This document shows, piece by piece, positions 18,740 to 28,938 of a stretch of 64,000 nt of DNA. Numbering within the stretch: position 1 is the first letter of the stretch; every line of letters starts with the position of its first letter. A program made the position numbers and the translations under genes. The DNA comes from Roseibacterium elongatum DSM 19469 (GTDB taxonomy: Bacteria; Pseudomonadota; Alphaproteobacteria; Rhodobacterales; Rhodobacteraceae). Location of the stretch: the NCBI RefSeq assembly GCF_000590925.1, contig NZ_CP004372.1, forward strand, positions 2,895,001 to 2,959,000, given 5' to 3'. Under the pieces are notes generated by a model. That model was not told the DNA's origin. It saw only the letters and a list, made by a program, of their open reading frames with translations, and did no database searches.

Positions 18740-21175
18740 CTACTGCGCAGGTTCCACGGCTGGGTGAAGATCGCGCAGCCGCATGCCGTCGGGGTCGAAC
18801 GGAGGCTCGGACAGGACGCGTGCGGCGTGCGGGCGGCCCAGGATCGCGACCGCGACCATCGTGCCGGGGGCGTGCGTGATCCGCCTTGAGATAGGCGATG
18901 GCCAGCGAGGCGCCGACCGAATAGCCATAGGCGCCGGAACTGACCTGTCCAACCGGCGTGCCATCGGGCAGGAAGATCGGCTCGCCCCCCGTTGCATCCG
19001 CATCGGTCACCTCGATCTCCAGCATCACCATGCGCTCGCGCGGGGGACTGTCCTTGATCGCCAACCAGGCGCTTTTGTTGAGGAAATCCTTGTCCTCGCG
19101 GATCAGACCGTCGAGCCCGCATTCCTGCGGCCAGTATTCGGGGGAATAATCGCGCCCCCAGCTTCCGTAGCCCTTTTCGACCCGCAGGCTCAAGAGGGCA
19201 CGGCTGCCGACTGGGCCGATGCCCAGACCCCGCCCCGCGTCGATGAGTGCGGAGTAAAGCGCAAGCTGATCGCCCACGGCACAGTGCAGTTCCCATCCCA
19301 GATCGCCGGTGAAACTGACGCGGATCGCCACGCAGTCGACCCCGGCGACCGTCATGCGGCGCGCGCGGAAGAAAGGAAATCCCGCGTTCGCCAGGTCAGC
19401 CTCGGTCAGCGTCGCGAGCAGTGCGCGCGACTGCGGCCCGGCGATGTTGAAGCCGCAGACCGCCTCGGTCAGGCTATCGCATGTCGTGCCGTGGGGCAGT
19501 GGCACGGCGCGGAAAAACCGCTGGTGATAGCGTTCCGCCATGCCCGAGCCGAGGACCCAGAACTCCTCCTCCCCCAGACGGGTGACGGTGAAATCCCCGG
19601 CAATGCCGCCGCGCCTGCCGATCAGCGGCGTCAGGCACGACCGGCCCACGGCGCGCGGCATGCGGTTTGCGAACACGGCATTCAGCCAGTCCTCGGCCCC
19701 CGGCCCGGCCACGCGATATTTGGCGAAATTCGAGATGTCGATGATGCCGCCGGTCTGGCGCAGGGCGCGCGCCTCGCGGCCCCGCTGTCCCACCAGGGCT
19801 GGCGTGTGAACCCGGCGCTGTCGGGCGTGTCGGCGTCGAAGTAGAGCGGATGTTCCCAACCGTAGTTCAGGCCGAACACCCCGCCCATGTCCTTTTGCAG
19901 CGCGTGCACGGGCCGAGTGCGCACAGGGCGACCGGCCCCGCGTTCCTCGCCCGGAAAATGGATCTTGAAGCGATGCGCATATTGGTCACCGACGCGCGCG
20001 CGGGTGAAATCCTTGCCGGCCCAGGCCCCAAACCGCGCCATGTCCCAGTCGAACATGTCGAGCGACGGCTCGCCCTCGACCATCCATTCGGCGGCAAGCC
20101 GGCCCAGCCCGCCCGATTGCGAAAAGCCCGGAATGATCCCGGTGCAGCAGAAATAGCCGGGCAATTCCGGCACCGGCCCCATCAGCGCCGCGCTGTCCGG
20201 TGACCAGATCATCGGGCCGTTGATGACGCGCTTGATCCCGGCCTCGCCGATCACCGGCACCCGGTCGATGGCGCGCATGATATTGTCCTCGATCCGATCC
20301 AGATCGTCGGGGAACAACTCGTGTCCGAACCCATGCGGCGTCCCCTCCTCGGCCCAGAACCGCACGTCTTTCTCATAGGCGCCGACCAGCAGGCCCTGCC
20401 CCTCCTGGCGTAGGTAATACTCGCCGTCACGATCCGCGACCGAGGGCAGACGCCGGTCCATCGCGGCGACCTGCGCGATGGTTTCGGTCACGAAATACTG
20501 GTGCTCGGTCGGGATCAGCGGCAGGTTCAACCCCGCCATCGCCGCCACCTCGCGCCCCCAAAGGCCCGCCGCATTCACCACCCAGGGCGTGCGGATGTCG
20601 CCCTTGGGCGTGCGCACGATCCACGTGCCGTCCGGCTGCGCCTCGGTCGCGGTGACGGGGGTGAAGCGGTGGATCTCGGCCCCGCGCCGGCGCGCGCCCA
20701 CGGCGTAGGCATGGGTCACACCCGACGGGTCGACATTGCCGCCATCGGGTTCGAACATGATGCAGCGGACGCCATCGAAATCGACCAACGGGTGCAGGCG
20801 CTCGGCCTCATCGCGACTGACCTCGTGGAAGTTCATGCCATAGCGGCGGGCCTTGGCCTCTTGCAGGCGCAACTGGTGTTCACGGGCCTCGGTCTGCGCC
20901 AGATACAGCGATCCGGGCTGGAACACGCCGCAGGATTGGCCGGTTTCGGCCTCCAACTCCTTGTAAAGGGTCATGGTGTAATGCTGAAGGCGGCTGATAT
21001 TGGTGCTGTCATGCAGGCCATGGATATTGGCCGCCGCGTGCCAGGTCGAGCCGCTGGTCAACTCGTCACGTTCCAGCAGAACCACCTCGGCCCACCCCAT
21101 CTTGGCGAGGTGATAGAGGATCGAGCAGCCGATCACGCCACCTCCGATGACAACGGCTTGGGCGTGGGTTCGCAT
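18740..21175 (-). pseudogene. GcvT-type FAD-dependent oxidoreductase (dimethylglycine/sarcosine dehydrogenase-like), two frameshifts
   Basis: Joined across two shifts this encodes about 811 residues. The N-terminal DAO/FAD domain (AVVIGGGVIGCSILYHLAKMG) covers the first half; the C-terminal half is an aminomethyltransferase-like GcvT fold (IIDISNFAKYRVAGPGAEDW; VSFTGDLGWELHC; ending AILGRPHAARVLSEPPFDPD). The first shift is near the C-run at 19780-19783, where one base appears to be missing; the second is near 18885. Relatives demethylate methylated glycines and pass the methyl group to THF, which would suit the neighbouring C1 cluster. Whether this is a true pseudogene or sequencing error is open; I keep the pseudogene label because of two independent lesions in a dispensable gene. 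It converges on the tRNA gene. Confidence 0.8.
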
Positions 21176-21307
21176 GGCATCCTCCGGTCTGGGTCTGACG
21201 TTAGGGTGTCGAGAGCTGTGGAAAGGCTCTGGTCAATCCGCGACACCATGGGGTGAAAACGCGCAAATCACCTTGCCTGTCGCGGCGCGGCGCGGCAGAT
21301 CGGGGAC

Positions 21308-21796
21308 ATGCTGCGCTATCACACCCCGCTTGACGCCCCGACCCTGCGATCACTGGGCATCCCCGAGCCCTGGACCTTCGGGCTGGCCGACCGTGTCCGC
21401 TTTGGCGAGATCGACGCCCTGGGGCACGTGAACAACACCGCCTATCTGCGCTGGTTCGAAAGTTTTCGCCTGCCGTATCTAAAGGCGCGCAAGGTCACCG
21501 ATTACGGGCCGAACAGCCCGCGCCTGGTGCTCAAGAGGACCAGTTGCGACTACTTGGCCGAGATGTTCTCGGGCATGGATTACATCGTGACAGGGCGCAC
21601 ACGGGCCATGCGCACCACCTCTTTCACGATGGAATTCGCCGTCTGGCTGCCGACCGAGCAAGGGCCCGCCAAGCAGACGGCCGCGGGCGAGGCCATCATC
21701 GTGCTGCTCGATCGTGACGGACCGGGGCGCTATGCGATACCCCAGGAAGGCCGCACCGCTTTCACGAAAGAAGATGGCGCAATTTCCGAGGTTTAA
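21308..21796 (+). CDS. Acyl-CoA thioesterase, 4HBT hot-dog family
   Basis: A 162-residue hot-dog protein with the 4-hydroxybenzoyl-CoA-thioesterase motif [20 protein letters not shown], whose Asp and the following HVNN are the catalytic signature, and a short extra N-terminus ([15 protein letters not shown]). It probably hydrolyses an acyl-CoA; the chain is unknown. It is divergent from the oxidoreductase gene upstream, and its TAA stop shares bases with the convergent pgi stop (21793-21796). Confidence 0.8.
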   Translation: MLRYHTPLDAPTLRSLGIPEPWTFGLADRVRFGEIDALGHVNNTAYLRWFESFRLPYLKARKVTDYGPNSPRLVLKRTSCDYLAEMFSGMDYIVTGRTRAMRTTSFTMEFAVWLPTEQGPAKQTAAGEAIIVLLDRDGPGRYAIPQEGRTAFTKEDGAISEV

Positions 21797-23406
21797 TCGG
21801 CTGACCTGAAGCTTTGCGCGAAGGCGACGAGTTGTCGGGTGGAGCCATCCTTGTCGCCGCCATCCGCATCGCCGGCCAGCACCGGCTCGAGCGCCTTGGC
21901 CAACTCCTTGCCCAGTTCGACACCCCATTGATCGAAGGAATTGATCCCCAGGATCACGCCCTCGACAAAAACCCGGTGTTCGTAAAGGGCGATGATCTGA
22001 CCCAGAACGAAGGGCGTCAGCTTGCGGTACATCAACGTGGTCGAGGGGCGGTTGCCGGGAAAGACGCGGTGGCGGGCCTGACGTTCCAACTCGTCGCCCG
22101 ACAGACCTTTGTCCGACATGAGCGCGCGTGCCTCGTCCAGGCTGCGACCGCGCATCAGCGCCTCGGACTGGGCCAGACAATTGGCCAGAAGCAGCCGGTG
22201 ATGATGGGCAAGGCCCGGCTCGTGCCCCTCGGCCGCCGCCAGAAACTCGCACGGCACAATACGCGTGCCCTGGTGAATCAGCTGGTAGAAGGCGTGCTGT
22301 CCGTTCGTGCCCGGCTCGCCCCAGACGATCGGGCCGCTATCGCGCTGCAGGTCGCTGCCATCCATCGCCACGCGCTTGCCGTTGCTTTCCATCTCAAGCT
22401 GCTGGAGATAGGCCGGCAAGCGTGACAACCGCTGGTCATAGGGCAGAACCGCCCGCGTCGCGTGCCCCTGCACCTGGTTGTGCCAAATGCCCACCAGAGC
22501 CAGCAGAACCGGCAGGTTGTCGGCCATGTCGGCCTCGCGGAAATGGGTATCCATCGCGTGGCCGCCCGAAAGAAACTCGGCAAACTGCGCGGGGCCAATG
22601 GCCAGCATCAGGCCCAGCCCGATCGGCCCCCAAAGCGAATACCGCCCGCCGACCCAATCCTCGAAGCCGAAAACGCGCGCCGGGTCGATCCCGAAGGCCG
22701 CCGTCTTGTCAGTGGCCGACGACAGCGCCACGAACTGGCTGGCCGGCTCGGCCACCTCGGCCGCCATCCAGGCGCGCGCCGTCTCGGCATTGGTCATGGT
22801 CTCGATGGTGGTGAATGTCTTGGAGGCGACGATCACCAACGTGGTTTTTGGGTCAAGGCCTTGCAAAGCGTCGTTTATATGCGCCCCATCTACATTGGAG
22901 ACGTAGTGCAGCCGCGGGCCATCGTGGTAGGGCGCAAGCGCCAACGTCGCCATGGCAGGCCCCAGGTCCGAGCCGCCAATGCCGATATTCACGACATCGG
23001 TATAGGCCCCGCCGGCCCCCGTGATCGCCCCGCTGCGCACGGCCTCGGCGAACGCGGCCATGCGCGCGCGGGTCTCCAGAATGCCGGGCACGACATCGAC
23101 GCCATCGACGCGCACGCTGCCGCCGGGGGCGCGCAAGACCGTATGAAGGACGGCACGATCCTCGGTATCGTTGATCCTTTCGCCCGCGAACATGGCATCG
23201 CGGCGCGTCTCGACGCGCGCGGCGCGCGCAAGCTCCAGCAGCAGCGACAAGGCGCCGGCATCGATCTGGGTCTTCGAGAAATCGAACAGCAGCCCATCGA
23301 CCCGGCGCGAGAAATCCGCCGCCCGGTCGGGGTTGTCGAACAGCGACAGGATGCGCCGCCCCGACTTGGCCGCGTTATGCGCCGTGAGATCCGACCAGAT
23401 ACCCAT
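21793..23406 (-). CDS. pgi: Glucose-6-phosphate isomerase
   Basis: A 537-residue phosphoglucose isomerase. The family signatures [18 protein letters not shown] and [16 protein letters not shown] are present, with [20 protein letters not shown] between them, and the sugar-phosphate-binding [12 protein letters not shown] earlier. It interconverts glucose-6-phosphate and fructose-6-phosphate. It is the last gene of zwf-pgl-pgi, 23 bp after pgl, so it should respond to the operator upstream of zwf. Length is normal. Confidence 0.96.
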   Translation of the reverse strand: MGIWSDLTAHNAAKSGRRILSLFDNPDRAADFSRRVDGLLFDFSKTQIDAGALSLLLELARAARVETRRDAMFAGERINDTEDRAVLHTVLRAPGGSVRVDGVDVVPGILETRARMAAFAEAVRSGAITGAGGAYTDVVNIGIGGSDLGPAMATLALAPYHDGPRLHYVSNVDGAHINDALQGLDPKTTLVIVASKTFTTIETMTNAETARAWMAAEVAEPASQFVALSSATDKTAAFGIDPARVFGFEDWVGGRYSLWGPIGLGLMLAIGPAQFAEFLSGGHAMDTHFREADMADNLPVLLALVGIWHNQVQGHATRAVLPYDQRLSRLPAYLQQLEMESNGKRVAMDGSDLQRDSGPIVWGEPGTNGQHAFYQLIHQGTRIVPCEFLAAAEGHEPGLAHHHRLLLANCLAQSEALMRGRSLDEARALMSDKGLSGDELERQARHRVFPGNRPSTTLMYRKLTPFVLGQIIALYEHRVFVEGVILGINSFDQWGVELGKELAKALEPVLAGDADGGDKDGSTRQLVAFAQSFRSAD

Positions 23407-23429
23407 GTTTTTCCGTCCTCGTTCTCAGA

Positions 23430-24104
23430 TCAGTCCGCCCAATGCACGGTCGCTTGCGCCAGCACGGCACGCACAGGGGCCTTGTCGGGCGACAGATGCG
23501 CCGCCCGCTCGATGGCTGCACGTTTCTCGGGGCCGGTGATGACGATATGGGTGCGCAAGGCCCCTTTGAGCACCGGCGCGCTCAAGGTGATGCGCGGCTC
23601 TCCGGCCCCGTCGGCGCGCATGGCGACCAGCGGCGGCGCCTGGTTGCCAAGGGCGAGCGCAAGATTGTCTGCGCCGGGAAACAGGCTGGCGGTGTGCATG
23701 TCCGCCCCCATGCCAAGCAGCAGAACCGAGATCGGCAGATGCGGCTTCAGGCCCAGTGACAACTCGTCCAGCGCCTCTTCGGGGGTGGGCACCGGCGCAT
23801 AGAGCGGCACCAGGGTGGCCGCCGCCGCCCGCGAGATCAGGAAACGCTGCTTGAGCAATGCGGTGTTCGAGCGCGGGCTGTCTTCGCCGACCCACCGCTC
23901 GTCGTTTAGCACGACCGAGATCCGGTCCCAATCGAGCGCTTGTTCGCTGAGCACGTCGAAGATGGGCCCCGGCGTCGTGCCACCGGGCACGGACAAGGTG
24001 GCGCGATCCTCGTGCAGCAGGGTTTCGGCCAATTCGCTGGCGATAAGATCGGCCAGATCCAGCATCATGGCCTCGCGGTCGGGATATTCGATGAGGTTCC
24101 GCAT
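23430..24104 (-). CDS. pgl: 6-phosphogluconolactonase
   Basis: A 224-residue lactonase of the NagB/SugarP-isomerase fold, with the phosphate-binding LSVPGGTTPGPIFDVLSE and the motif VVLNDERWVGEDSPRSN, plus LLLGMGADMHTASLFPG. It hydrolyses 6-phosphogluconolactone to 6-phosphogluconate, the product of Zwf and the substrate of Edd. Its ATG at 24104 overlaps the zwf stop in a TGATG arrangement, which argues for translational coupling in one operon. Confidence 0.94.
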   Translation of the reverse strand: MRNLIEYPDREAMMLDLADLIASELAETLLHEDRATLSVPGGTTPGPIFDVLSEQALDWDRISVVLNDERWVGEDSPRSNTALLKQRFLISRAAAATLVPLYAPVPTPEEALDELSLGLKPHLPISVLLLGMGADMHTASLFPGADNLALALGNQAPPLVAMRADGAGEPRITLSAPVLKGALRTHIVITGPEKRAAIERAAHLSPDKAPVRAVLAQATVHWAD

Positions 24105-25550
24105 CAGCTCAACTCCCGCCAGCGTCGGCTGTCCCGGTGCATCAGGATGGCGCTTTCCTCGGGTCCGGCGCTACCCGGCTCGTAGGGGACGGGGCGATCG
24201 CCGCGCTCCTGCCACGCCTCGATCAGCGGGTCGGTCCAGGCCCAGGCGGCCTCGACCTCGTCACCGCGCATGAACAGGGTCTGGTTGCCGCGGAGTCACA
24301 TCCATGATCAGGCGTTCATAGGCGTCGGGCACATCGGCCGCCTCGGGGCCGAGCGCATCGGCAAAGCTCATGTCCAGCGGCACGTCGATCAGGCGCATGC
24401 CGCCCGGTCCCGGCTCCTTGATGGTGACGCTCAGATCGATCCCTTCGTCGGGTTGCAGGCGGATCGACAGCACATTGGGCCGGCTGCCCGCATCTTCGTC
24501 GAAAATCGAATGCGGCGGTTCCTTGAAGATGACCACGATCTCGGATTTGCGCGCCTTCAGCCGCTTGCCGGTGCGCAGGTAGAACGGCGTGCCGTTCCAG
24601 CGCCAATTGGCGATATGCAGTTTCATGGCAATGAAACTCTCGGTCCGGCTGTCGGTTTCCTCGACATCCTCGGCATAGGACGGCGTGTCGCCAGCCTCGT
24701 ACTGGCCGCGCACGATATCCTTGGCGCTGACGGGTTGCAGGGCGCGGATGACCTTGAGCTTTTCATCGCGCACGGCGTCCGGCTCGAACCGGCTGGGGGG
24801 TTCCATCGCCGTCAGGCAGAGCAACTGCATCAGGTGGTTTTGCACCATGTCCCGCATCGCGCCGGACTGGTCGTAATAGGAGCCACGCCCTCCCACACCG
24901 ACCGCCTCGGCAACGGTGATCTGCACATGATCGACATATTGCGCGTTCCATAGCGGTTCGAACAGCACATTGCCGAAGCGCACGGCCATCAGGTTCTGAA
25001 CGGTTTCCTTGCCCAGGTAGTGATCGATCCGGTAGATCTGGCCTTCTTCGAAATGGGCCGCCAACGTCGCGTTCAGCGCCCTGGCCGTTGCCAGATCCCG
25101 ACCGAAGGGTTTTTCCACGACAATCCGCGCCGCGCCATGGGCGATGCCGAAGCGGTGCAGACGCTCGGCCAGATCGCCGAACAAGGCGGGCGCGACGGAA
25201 AAGTAGAAGGCCTGCACCACATCGTCGCGCATCCGCGCCTTGAGATCGGACCATCCCGCCTCGCCCCTCGCATCGACGGCGATGTAGTCGAGCTTTTCCA
25301 GAAAGACGTCGACATGGGCCTCGGTCAGCGCGGGCGATACGAACTCGCTCAGGCTGTCGGCCACCCAACTGCGCCATGCATCTGGGGTTTGCTCGGTCCG
25401 CGCGGCCCCGATGATCCGGGCCTCTTCGGGCATCTGCCCGTCGCAGAACCTGCGAAAAAGCGCCGGCAGGATCTTGCGGCGGGCCAGGTCGCCGGTGGCG
25501 CCGAAAATGACAAGATCAAACGACTCGACCGGGATGACTCGCGAAACCAT
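24104..25550 (-). CDS. zwf: Glucose-6-phosphate 1-dehydrogenase (one frameshift as sequenced)
   Basis: About 481 residues once one extra base is removed. The Rossmann motif FGATGDLARRKILPALF, the active-site RIDHYLGKETVQNLMA and the late YLRTGKRLK are present. At about 24289-24293 an inserted base turns the expected VTRGNQTLFM into VTPRQPDP and a premature stop at 24261; reading in the next frame restores MRGDEVEAAWAWTDP and ends with the TGA at 24104-24106 that overlaps pgl. The start at 25550 has GGAG six bases upstream. It oxidises glucose-6-phosphate with NADP and heads the zwf-pgl-pgi operon; a 12-bp palindrome lies 22 bp before the ATG. Confidence 0.9.
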
Positions 25551-25571
25551 AAGGTGCTCCAAATCGTGACT

Positions 25572-25583
25572 GTTAGCGCTAAC
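25572..25583. promoter_or_regulatory. LacI-type operator upstream of zwf
   Basis: A perfect palindrome GTTAGCGCTAAC, 22 bp upstream of the zwf start. The identical 12 bp occur upstream of edd (40938-40949). It resembles the site I recall for CceR, the LacI-family central-carbon regulator of Rhodobacter; the regulator gene is not in the window. Confidence 0.75.
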
Positions 25584-25682
25584 GGCTTTTGTTTCACAGG
25601 CGATACACCGCCCGCGCCCGCGAGTCCAGCACCCTGCGCGGCGGCTGGGATCGCCCGCAGCCTATCATGTCCGACGCCCGTG

Positions 25683-26639
25683 TCAGGACTGCATTGCGCA
25701 AATCAGTTCGAACAGGATCGACGCGCCCAGCCACGATGTCGTGCCCGAGGGATCGAAGGGCGGCGAGACCTCGACCAGATCGCTGCCGATGATGTCGAGC
25801 CCCCGCAGCGCGCGCACGCATTGCAGCGCCTCGAAACTGGTGGGGCCGCCGACCTCGGGCGTGCCGGTGCCCGGCGCATAGGCCGGATCGACGAAATCGA
25901 TGTCGAAGCTCACATAGACAGGGTCGCTTCCGACCACGGCGCGCGCCTCCTCCATGACCGAGGACCATCCACGCGCCATGCAGGTCTCGATCGGCAGGAT
26001 ATGCACCCCCTTGTCGCGCCCGTAGTCGAAATCCGACGTGTTGTAGGCCGTGCCCCGCATCCCGGCCATGAAGGTGCGATGCGGGTCGATGCAGCCCTCT
26101 TCGATGGCCTGCCGGAACGGGTTGCCATGGGTCAGGGTCTTGCCGCCGAAATAGGGTGGGTAGAGATCGGTGTGGCTGTCCAGCAGGATCAGGCCGAAGG
26201 CCGCGCCCCGCGCCCGGCGCAGCGCACGCAAGACCGTCAGCGTGCACAGATGGTCGCCCCCGACCATGACCGGGCGGATCTGCCTGGACAGCATCGCCGC
26301 AATCGTCGCCTCGGCCGCCGACAACGCCTCGTCCTGATTGACCGGGCTCATGGCGACATCGCCCATATCGGCGCAACGCGCTGCCGAAAACGGCACCTGC
26401 CCCGTCGCACGGTTCATCTCGCGGATCATGGTCGAGGCATCGCGCAGGCCCCGCGGCCCGTGGCGGGCGCCGGGGCGGTTCGACGTCGCGCCGTCCCATG
26501 GCATGCCGATCAGGCCGATTTCGACCTCGTCGGCGCGCGGATCGTCCGGCGCGATCTGCGGCAGGCGCATGAAACTGGGCACACCGGCATAGCGCGGCAG
26601 CACGGCACCGGAAATCGGGGTCCAACGGGTCTCGCTCAT
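25683..26639 (-). CDS. Ureohydrolase (agmatinase/arginase family)
   Basis: A 318-residue ureohydrolase. The metal-binding motifs appear as MVGGDHLCTL, LLDSHTDLYPPYF and YVSFDIDFVDPAYAPGTGTPE, retaining the His and Asp ligands of the binuclear manganese centre even though the first two usually read GGDHS and DAHxD. GMPWDGATSNRPGARHGPRG near the N-terminus is typical of agmatinases. It releases urea from a guanidino compound; agmatine is the default guess, but guanidinobutyrate or related substrates are possible. No polyamine genes are adjacent. The start at 26639 was preferred to the upstream 26660. Confidence 0.8.
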   Translation of the reverse strand: MSETRWTPISGAVLPRYAGVPSFMRLPQIAPDDPRADEVEIGLIGMPWDGATSNRPGARHGPRGLRDASTMIREMNRATGQVPFSAARCADMGDVAMSPVNQDEALSAAEATIAAMLSRQIRPVMVGGDHLCTLTVLRALRRARGAAFGLILLDSHTDLYPPYFGGKTLTHGNPFRQAIEEGCIDPHRTFMAGMRGTAYNTSDFDYGRDKGVHILPIETCMARGWSSVMEEARAVVGSDPVYVSFDIDFVDPAYAPGTGTPEVGGPTSFEALQCVRALRGLDIIGSDLVEVSPPFDPSGTTSWLGASILFELICAMQS

Positions 26640-26694
26640 CGGGGCGCCTCTCGGGGTCACGTCACAGCGAGGCTAGCGCCGCAACGCAGGGCTG

Positions 26695-27291
26695 TCACGC
26701 CTCCAGCTCGGCATCCCAGTAAAGGAAATCGAGCCAGCTTTCATGCAGGTGGTTCGGTGGAAACTTTCGCCCCATGTTGCGCAATTCCTCGGCCCCGGGC
26801 TGACGCGGTGTCTTGCGCAGGGCCATGCCCGACTGGCGCAAGGATTTGGACCCTTTCTTCAGGTTGCACCTGGAACAGGCCGCAACGACGTTTTCCCAGC
26901 TGGTGATCCCGCCACTGGCGCGCGGCACGACATGGTCGAAGGTCAGATCGCCGCGGGCGCCGCAATACTGGCAGGAAAACTCGTCCCTCAGAAAAAGATT
27001 GAAGCGCGTGAAGGCCACGCGCTTCTGGGGTTTGACATAGTCTTTCAGCACAACCACCGAGGGGATGCGGATCTGGGTCGAGGGTGAATGCACGAAGGCG
27101 TCGTACTCGGCCACGATCTGCACCCTGTCCAGCCAGACCGCCTTGACGGCCTCCTGCCAGGGCCAAAGGGACAGGGGATAATAGCTGAGCGGCCTGTAAT
27201 CCGCGTTCAGAACCAGCGCCGGATGGTCCTTGAGCGCCCCTGGCTCTCTCACGAAGTGGGTTCTGAATTCCGCCTCGGTCGCACCTTGCAT
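26695..27291 (-). CDS. HNH endonuclease family protein
   Basis: A 198-residue protein with a complete C-terminal HNH domain: the zinc pair SCQYCGARGDLTFDHVVPR with the catalytic His, then WENVVAACSRCNLKKG. The N-terminal half (ALVLNADYRPLSYYPLSLWP) is characteristic of a widespread alphaproteobacterial HNH family that is not tied to a restriction system. The ATG at 27291 begins MQGATEAEF; a longer frame upstream is rejected because its sequence looks non-coding. The nuclease target is unknown. Confidence 0.85.
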   Translation of the reverse strand: MQGATEAEFRTHFVREPGALKDHPALVLNADYRPLSYYPLSLWPWQEAVKAVWLDRVQIVAEYDAFVHSPSTQIRIPSVVVLKDYVKPQKRVAFTRFNLFLRDEFSCQYCGARGDLTFDHVVPRASGGITSWENVVAACSRCNLKKGSKSLRQSGMALRKTPRQPGAEELRNMGRKFPPNHLHESWLDFLYWDAELEA

Positions 27292-27490
27292 CTGTGACTC
27301 CGTCCTCGCCCTGACTGCCCACGTTTTCGGCACCAGAGCGGGAGCACCCGCCCCAGCCATGCGCCCACTATATCTAGCCCTACCCATGCGGCAAGAAAAA
27401 CTAGATGCTGTGGGTGTCGCGGGTCTGTTACCGCAGGATGCTGACAGTTTCGTGACGATTGGCTGGGCGTTGTGCGCAAATACCGGGCCG

Positions 27491-28171
27491 CTAGCCGCCC
27501 CCCCCTTCGATCCCAAGCTTGTCCCGCAAAAAAGCCAGCGCAACAGACAACCCATCGGGCGCAATCCCGTGCGCCGTGCCCTTCATGATATGGGCATAGA
27601 CCTCGTCCCAGCCCGCCTTTTGCAGCGCCTCGGCGGCCTCGGGCAGGGATTGCGGCGGCACCACGTCGTCGCGGTCGCCATGGATCAGCAGAACCGGCGG
27701 GCGCACGACCACCTCTTCGGCCAGACCGTCCGGCTGCATCAGGCGCCCCGAAAAGCCAACCACGCCGGCAAAAGCCTCGGGCCTGCGGGGGGCGACATGC
27801 AGGCTCATCATCGTGCCCTGGCTGAAGCCCACCAACGCCACCTGTGCGGCCGACAGCCCTTCTTCCTCCATCATGCGGTCAAGAAAGGCGTTCAGATCCT
27901 CGATCGCCCGCGCCATGCCCTCGGCCGACTGCTCCTCGGAGGATCCGTCGATCCAGGGTATCGGGAACCACTGAAACCCCATGGGGTTCATGGCGGACCG
28001 CTCTGGCGCGTCCGGGGCCACGAAAACGGTGTCCGGCATGTGCGGGGCCAACGGGTCGGCGAGGCCCAGCAGATCCTTGCCGTCGGCCCCATAGCCGTGC
28101 AGGAAAATCACAAGGCTCGACGCCTTGCCCGATGCGGCCGGTTTGCGGCCATAGTCCAGAACCCGTGTCAC
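27491..28171 (-). CDS. Alpha/beta hydrolase (phospholipase/carboxylesterase family)
   Basis: A 226-residue hydrolase of the carboxylesterase/acyl-protein thioesterase family. LVIFLHGYGADGKDLLGLA forms the oxyanion region, the nucleophile lies in VALVGFSQGTMMSL, the Asp in LLIHGDRDDVVPP and the His in MKGTAHGI. The substrate is unknown. The GTG start at 28171 overlaps the stop of the upstream DNA glycosylase gene in a GTGA arrangement, so the two are translationally coupled. Confidence 0.87.
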   Translation of the reverse strand: MTRVLDYGRKPAASGKASSLVIFLHGYGADGKDLLGLADPLAPHMPDTVFVAPDAPERSAMNPMGFQWFPIPWIDGSSEEQSAEGMARAIEDLNAFLDRMMEEEGLSAAQVALVGFSQGTMMSLHVAPRRPEAFAGVVGFSGRLMQPDGLAEEVVVRPPVLLIHGDRDDVVPPQSLPEAAEALQKAGWDEVYAHIMKGTAHGIAPDGLSVALAFLRDKLGIEGGGG

Positions 28172-28797
28172 AGCGCCCCCTCGCGATCGGTTTCCCACCG
28201 GTAGTAGACCCACAGCGCCCGCGCGGCAACCGCCCGCACCGGCGACCATTCCGCGGACATCACGCGCAGGGTCTTTTCACTTGGCCGCTCAGCCATGTAG
28301 AACAGCCGGCGCGCCGCCTCCTGCAAGGCCAGATCCCCGGCGGCAAACGCATCGCCATGGCCGAGGGCAAATGTGGCATAGATCTCAGCGGTCCAACGCC
28401 CGATGCCCGGCAGCGCGATCAGGGACGCGACCACCGCCTCGGTATCGGCGGCGCGCAAGGCGGGCCAATCGACGCCGGCATCGGCCAAGGCCCTGACATA
28501 GCGCATCTTGGGCCGGCTGAGGCCGCAGCCGCGCAAGGCGTCCTCGGACGCCGCGGCCACAGCCGGCTCGGTGCTCAGCCCGGCCGCCTCCAGCCGCGCC
28601 CAGATCGCCGCAGCACTGGCGGTCGACACCTGTTGTGCGACGATCGCCTGCATCAGCGCGCCGAACCCGTCCGACCGGCGCCGCAACGGCAGGGGACCCG
28701 CCGCCACGATCGGGGCAAAGCGCGGCTCGAGCGCCACCAGACGCGCTGCACCGCGGGCCAGATCCGCCGCGGTTTCGATCCGGGAGTTGCCGCTCAC
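28168..28797 (-). CDS. DNA-3-methyladenine glycosylase II (AlkA-like)
   Basis: A 209-residue HhH-GPD glycosylase. The helix-hairpin-helix reads LIALPGIGRWTAEIYATFAL and is followed by GDAFAAGDLALQEAARRL, where the Asp before LAL is the catalytic residue. It would excise alkylated bases and leave an abasic site. The GTG start at 28797 (VSGNSRIETAADLARG) excludes a poorly coding extension. It is the first gene of a coupled pair with the hydrolase. No Ada-type regulator is nearby. Confidence 0.87.
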   Translation of the reverse strand: MSGNSRIETAADLARGAARLVALEPRFAPIVAAGPLPLRRRSDGFGALMQAIVAQQVSTASAAAIWARLEAAGLSTEPAVAAASEDALRGCGLSRPKMRYVRALADAGVDWPALRAADTEAVVASLIALPGIGRWTAEIYATFALGHGDAFAAGDLALQEAARRLFYMAERPSEKTLRVMSAEWSPVRAVAARALWVYYRWETDREGAL

Positions 28798-28809
28798 CCG
28801 CCCTGCCCC

Positions 28810-28863
28810 TTCATCTTGGCCAAAAACCTCTCCGGGGAGCGCGAGGGGTGGAAAACCCCTCGC
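28810..28863 (+). repeat. Dispersed intergenic hairpin repeat, copy 4 (short form)
   Basis: TTCATCTTGGCCAAAAACCT is followed by a hairpin GCGAGGGG (28841-28848) against CCCCTCGC (28856-28863). The leading block closely matches that of copy 1. It lies in the divergent gap between the glycosylase and MFS genes. Confidence 0.65.
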
Positions 28864-28938
28864 TGCGCCACGTGTGCCACCATCGCCCCGGTCCGCGCCC
28901 TCTGGACCGAACGCCCGCCATCCTATACCCGTCAGGCC

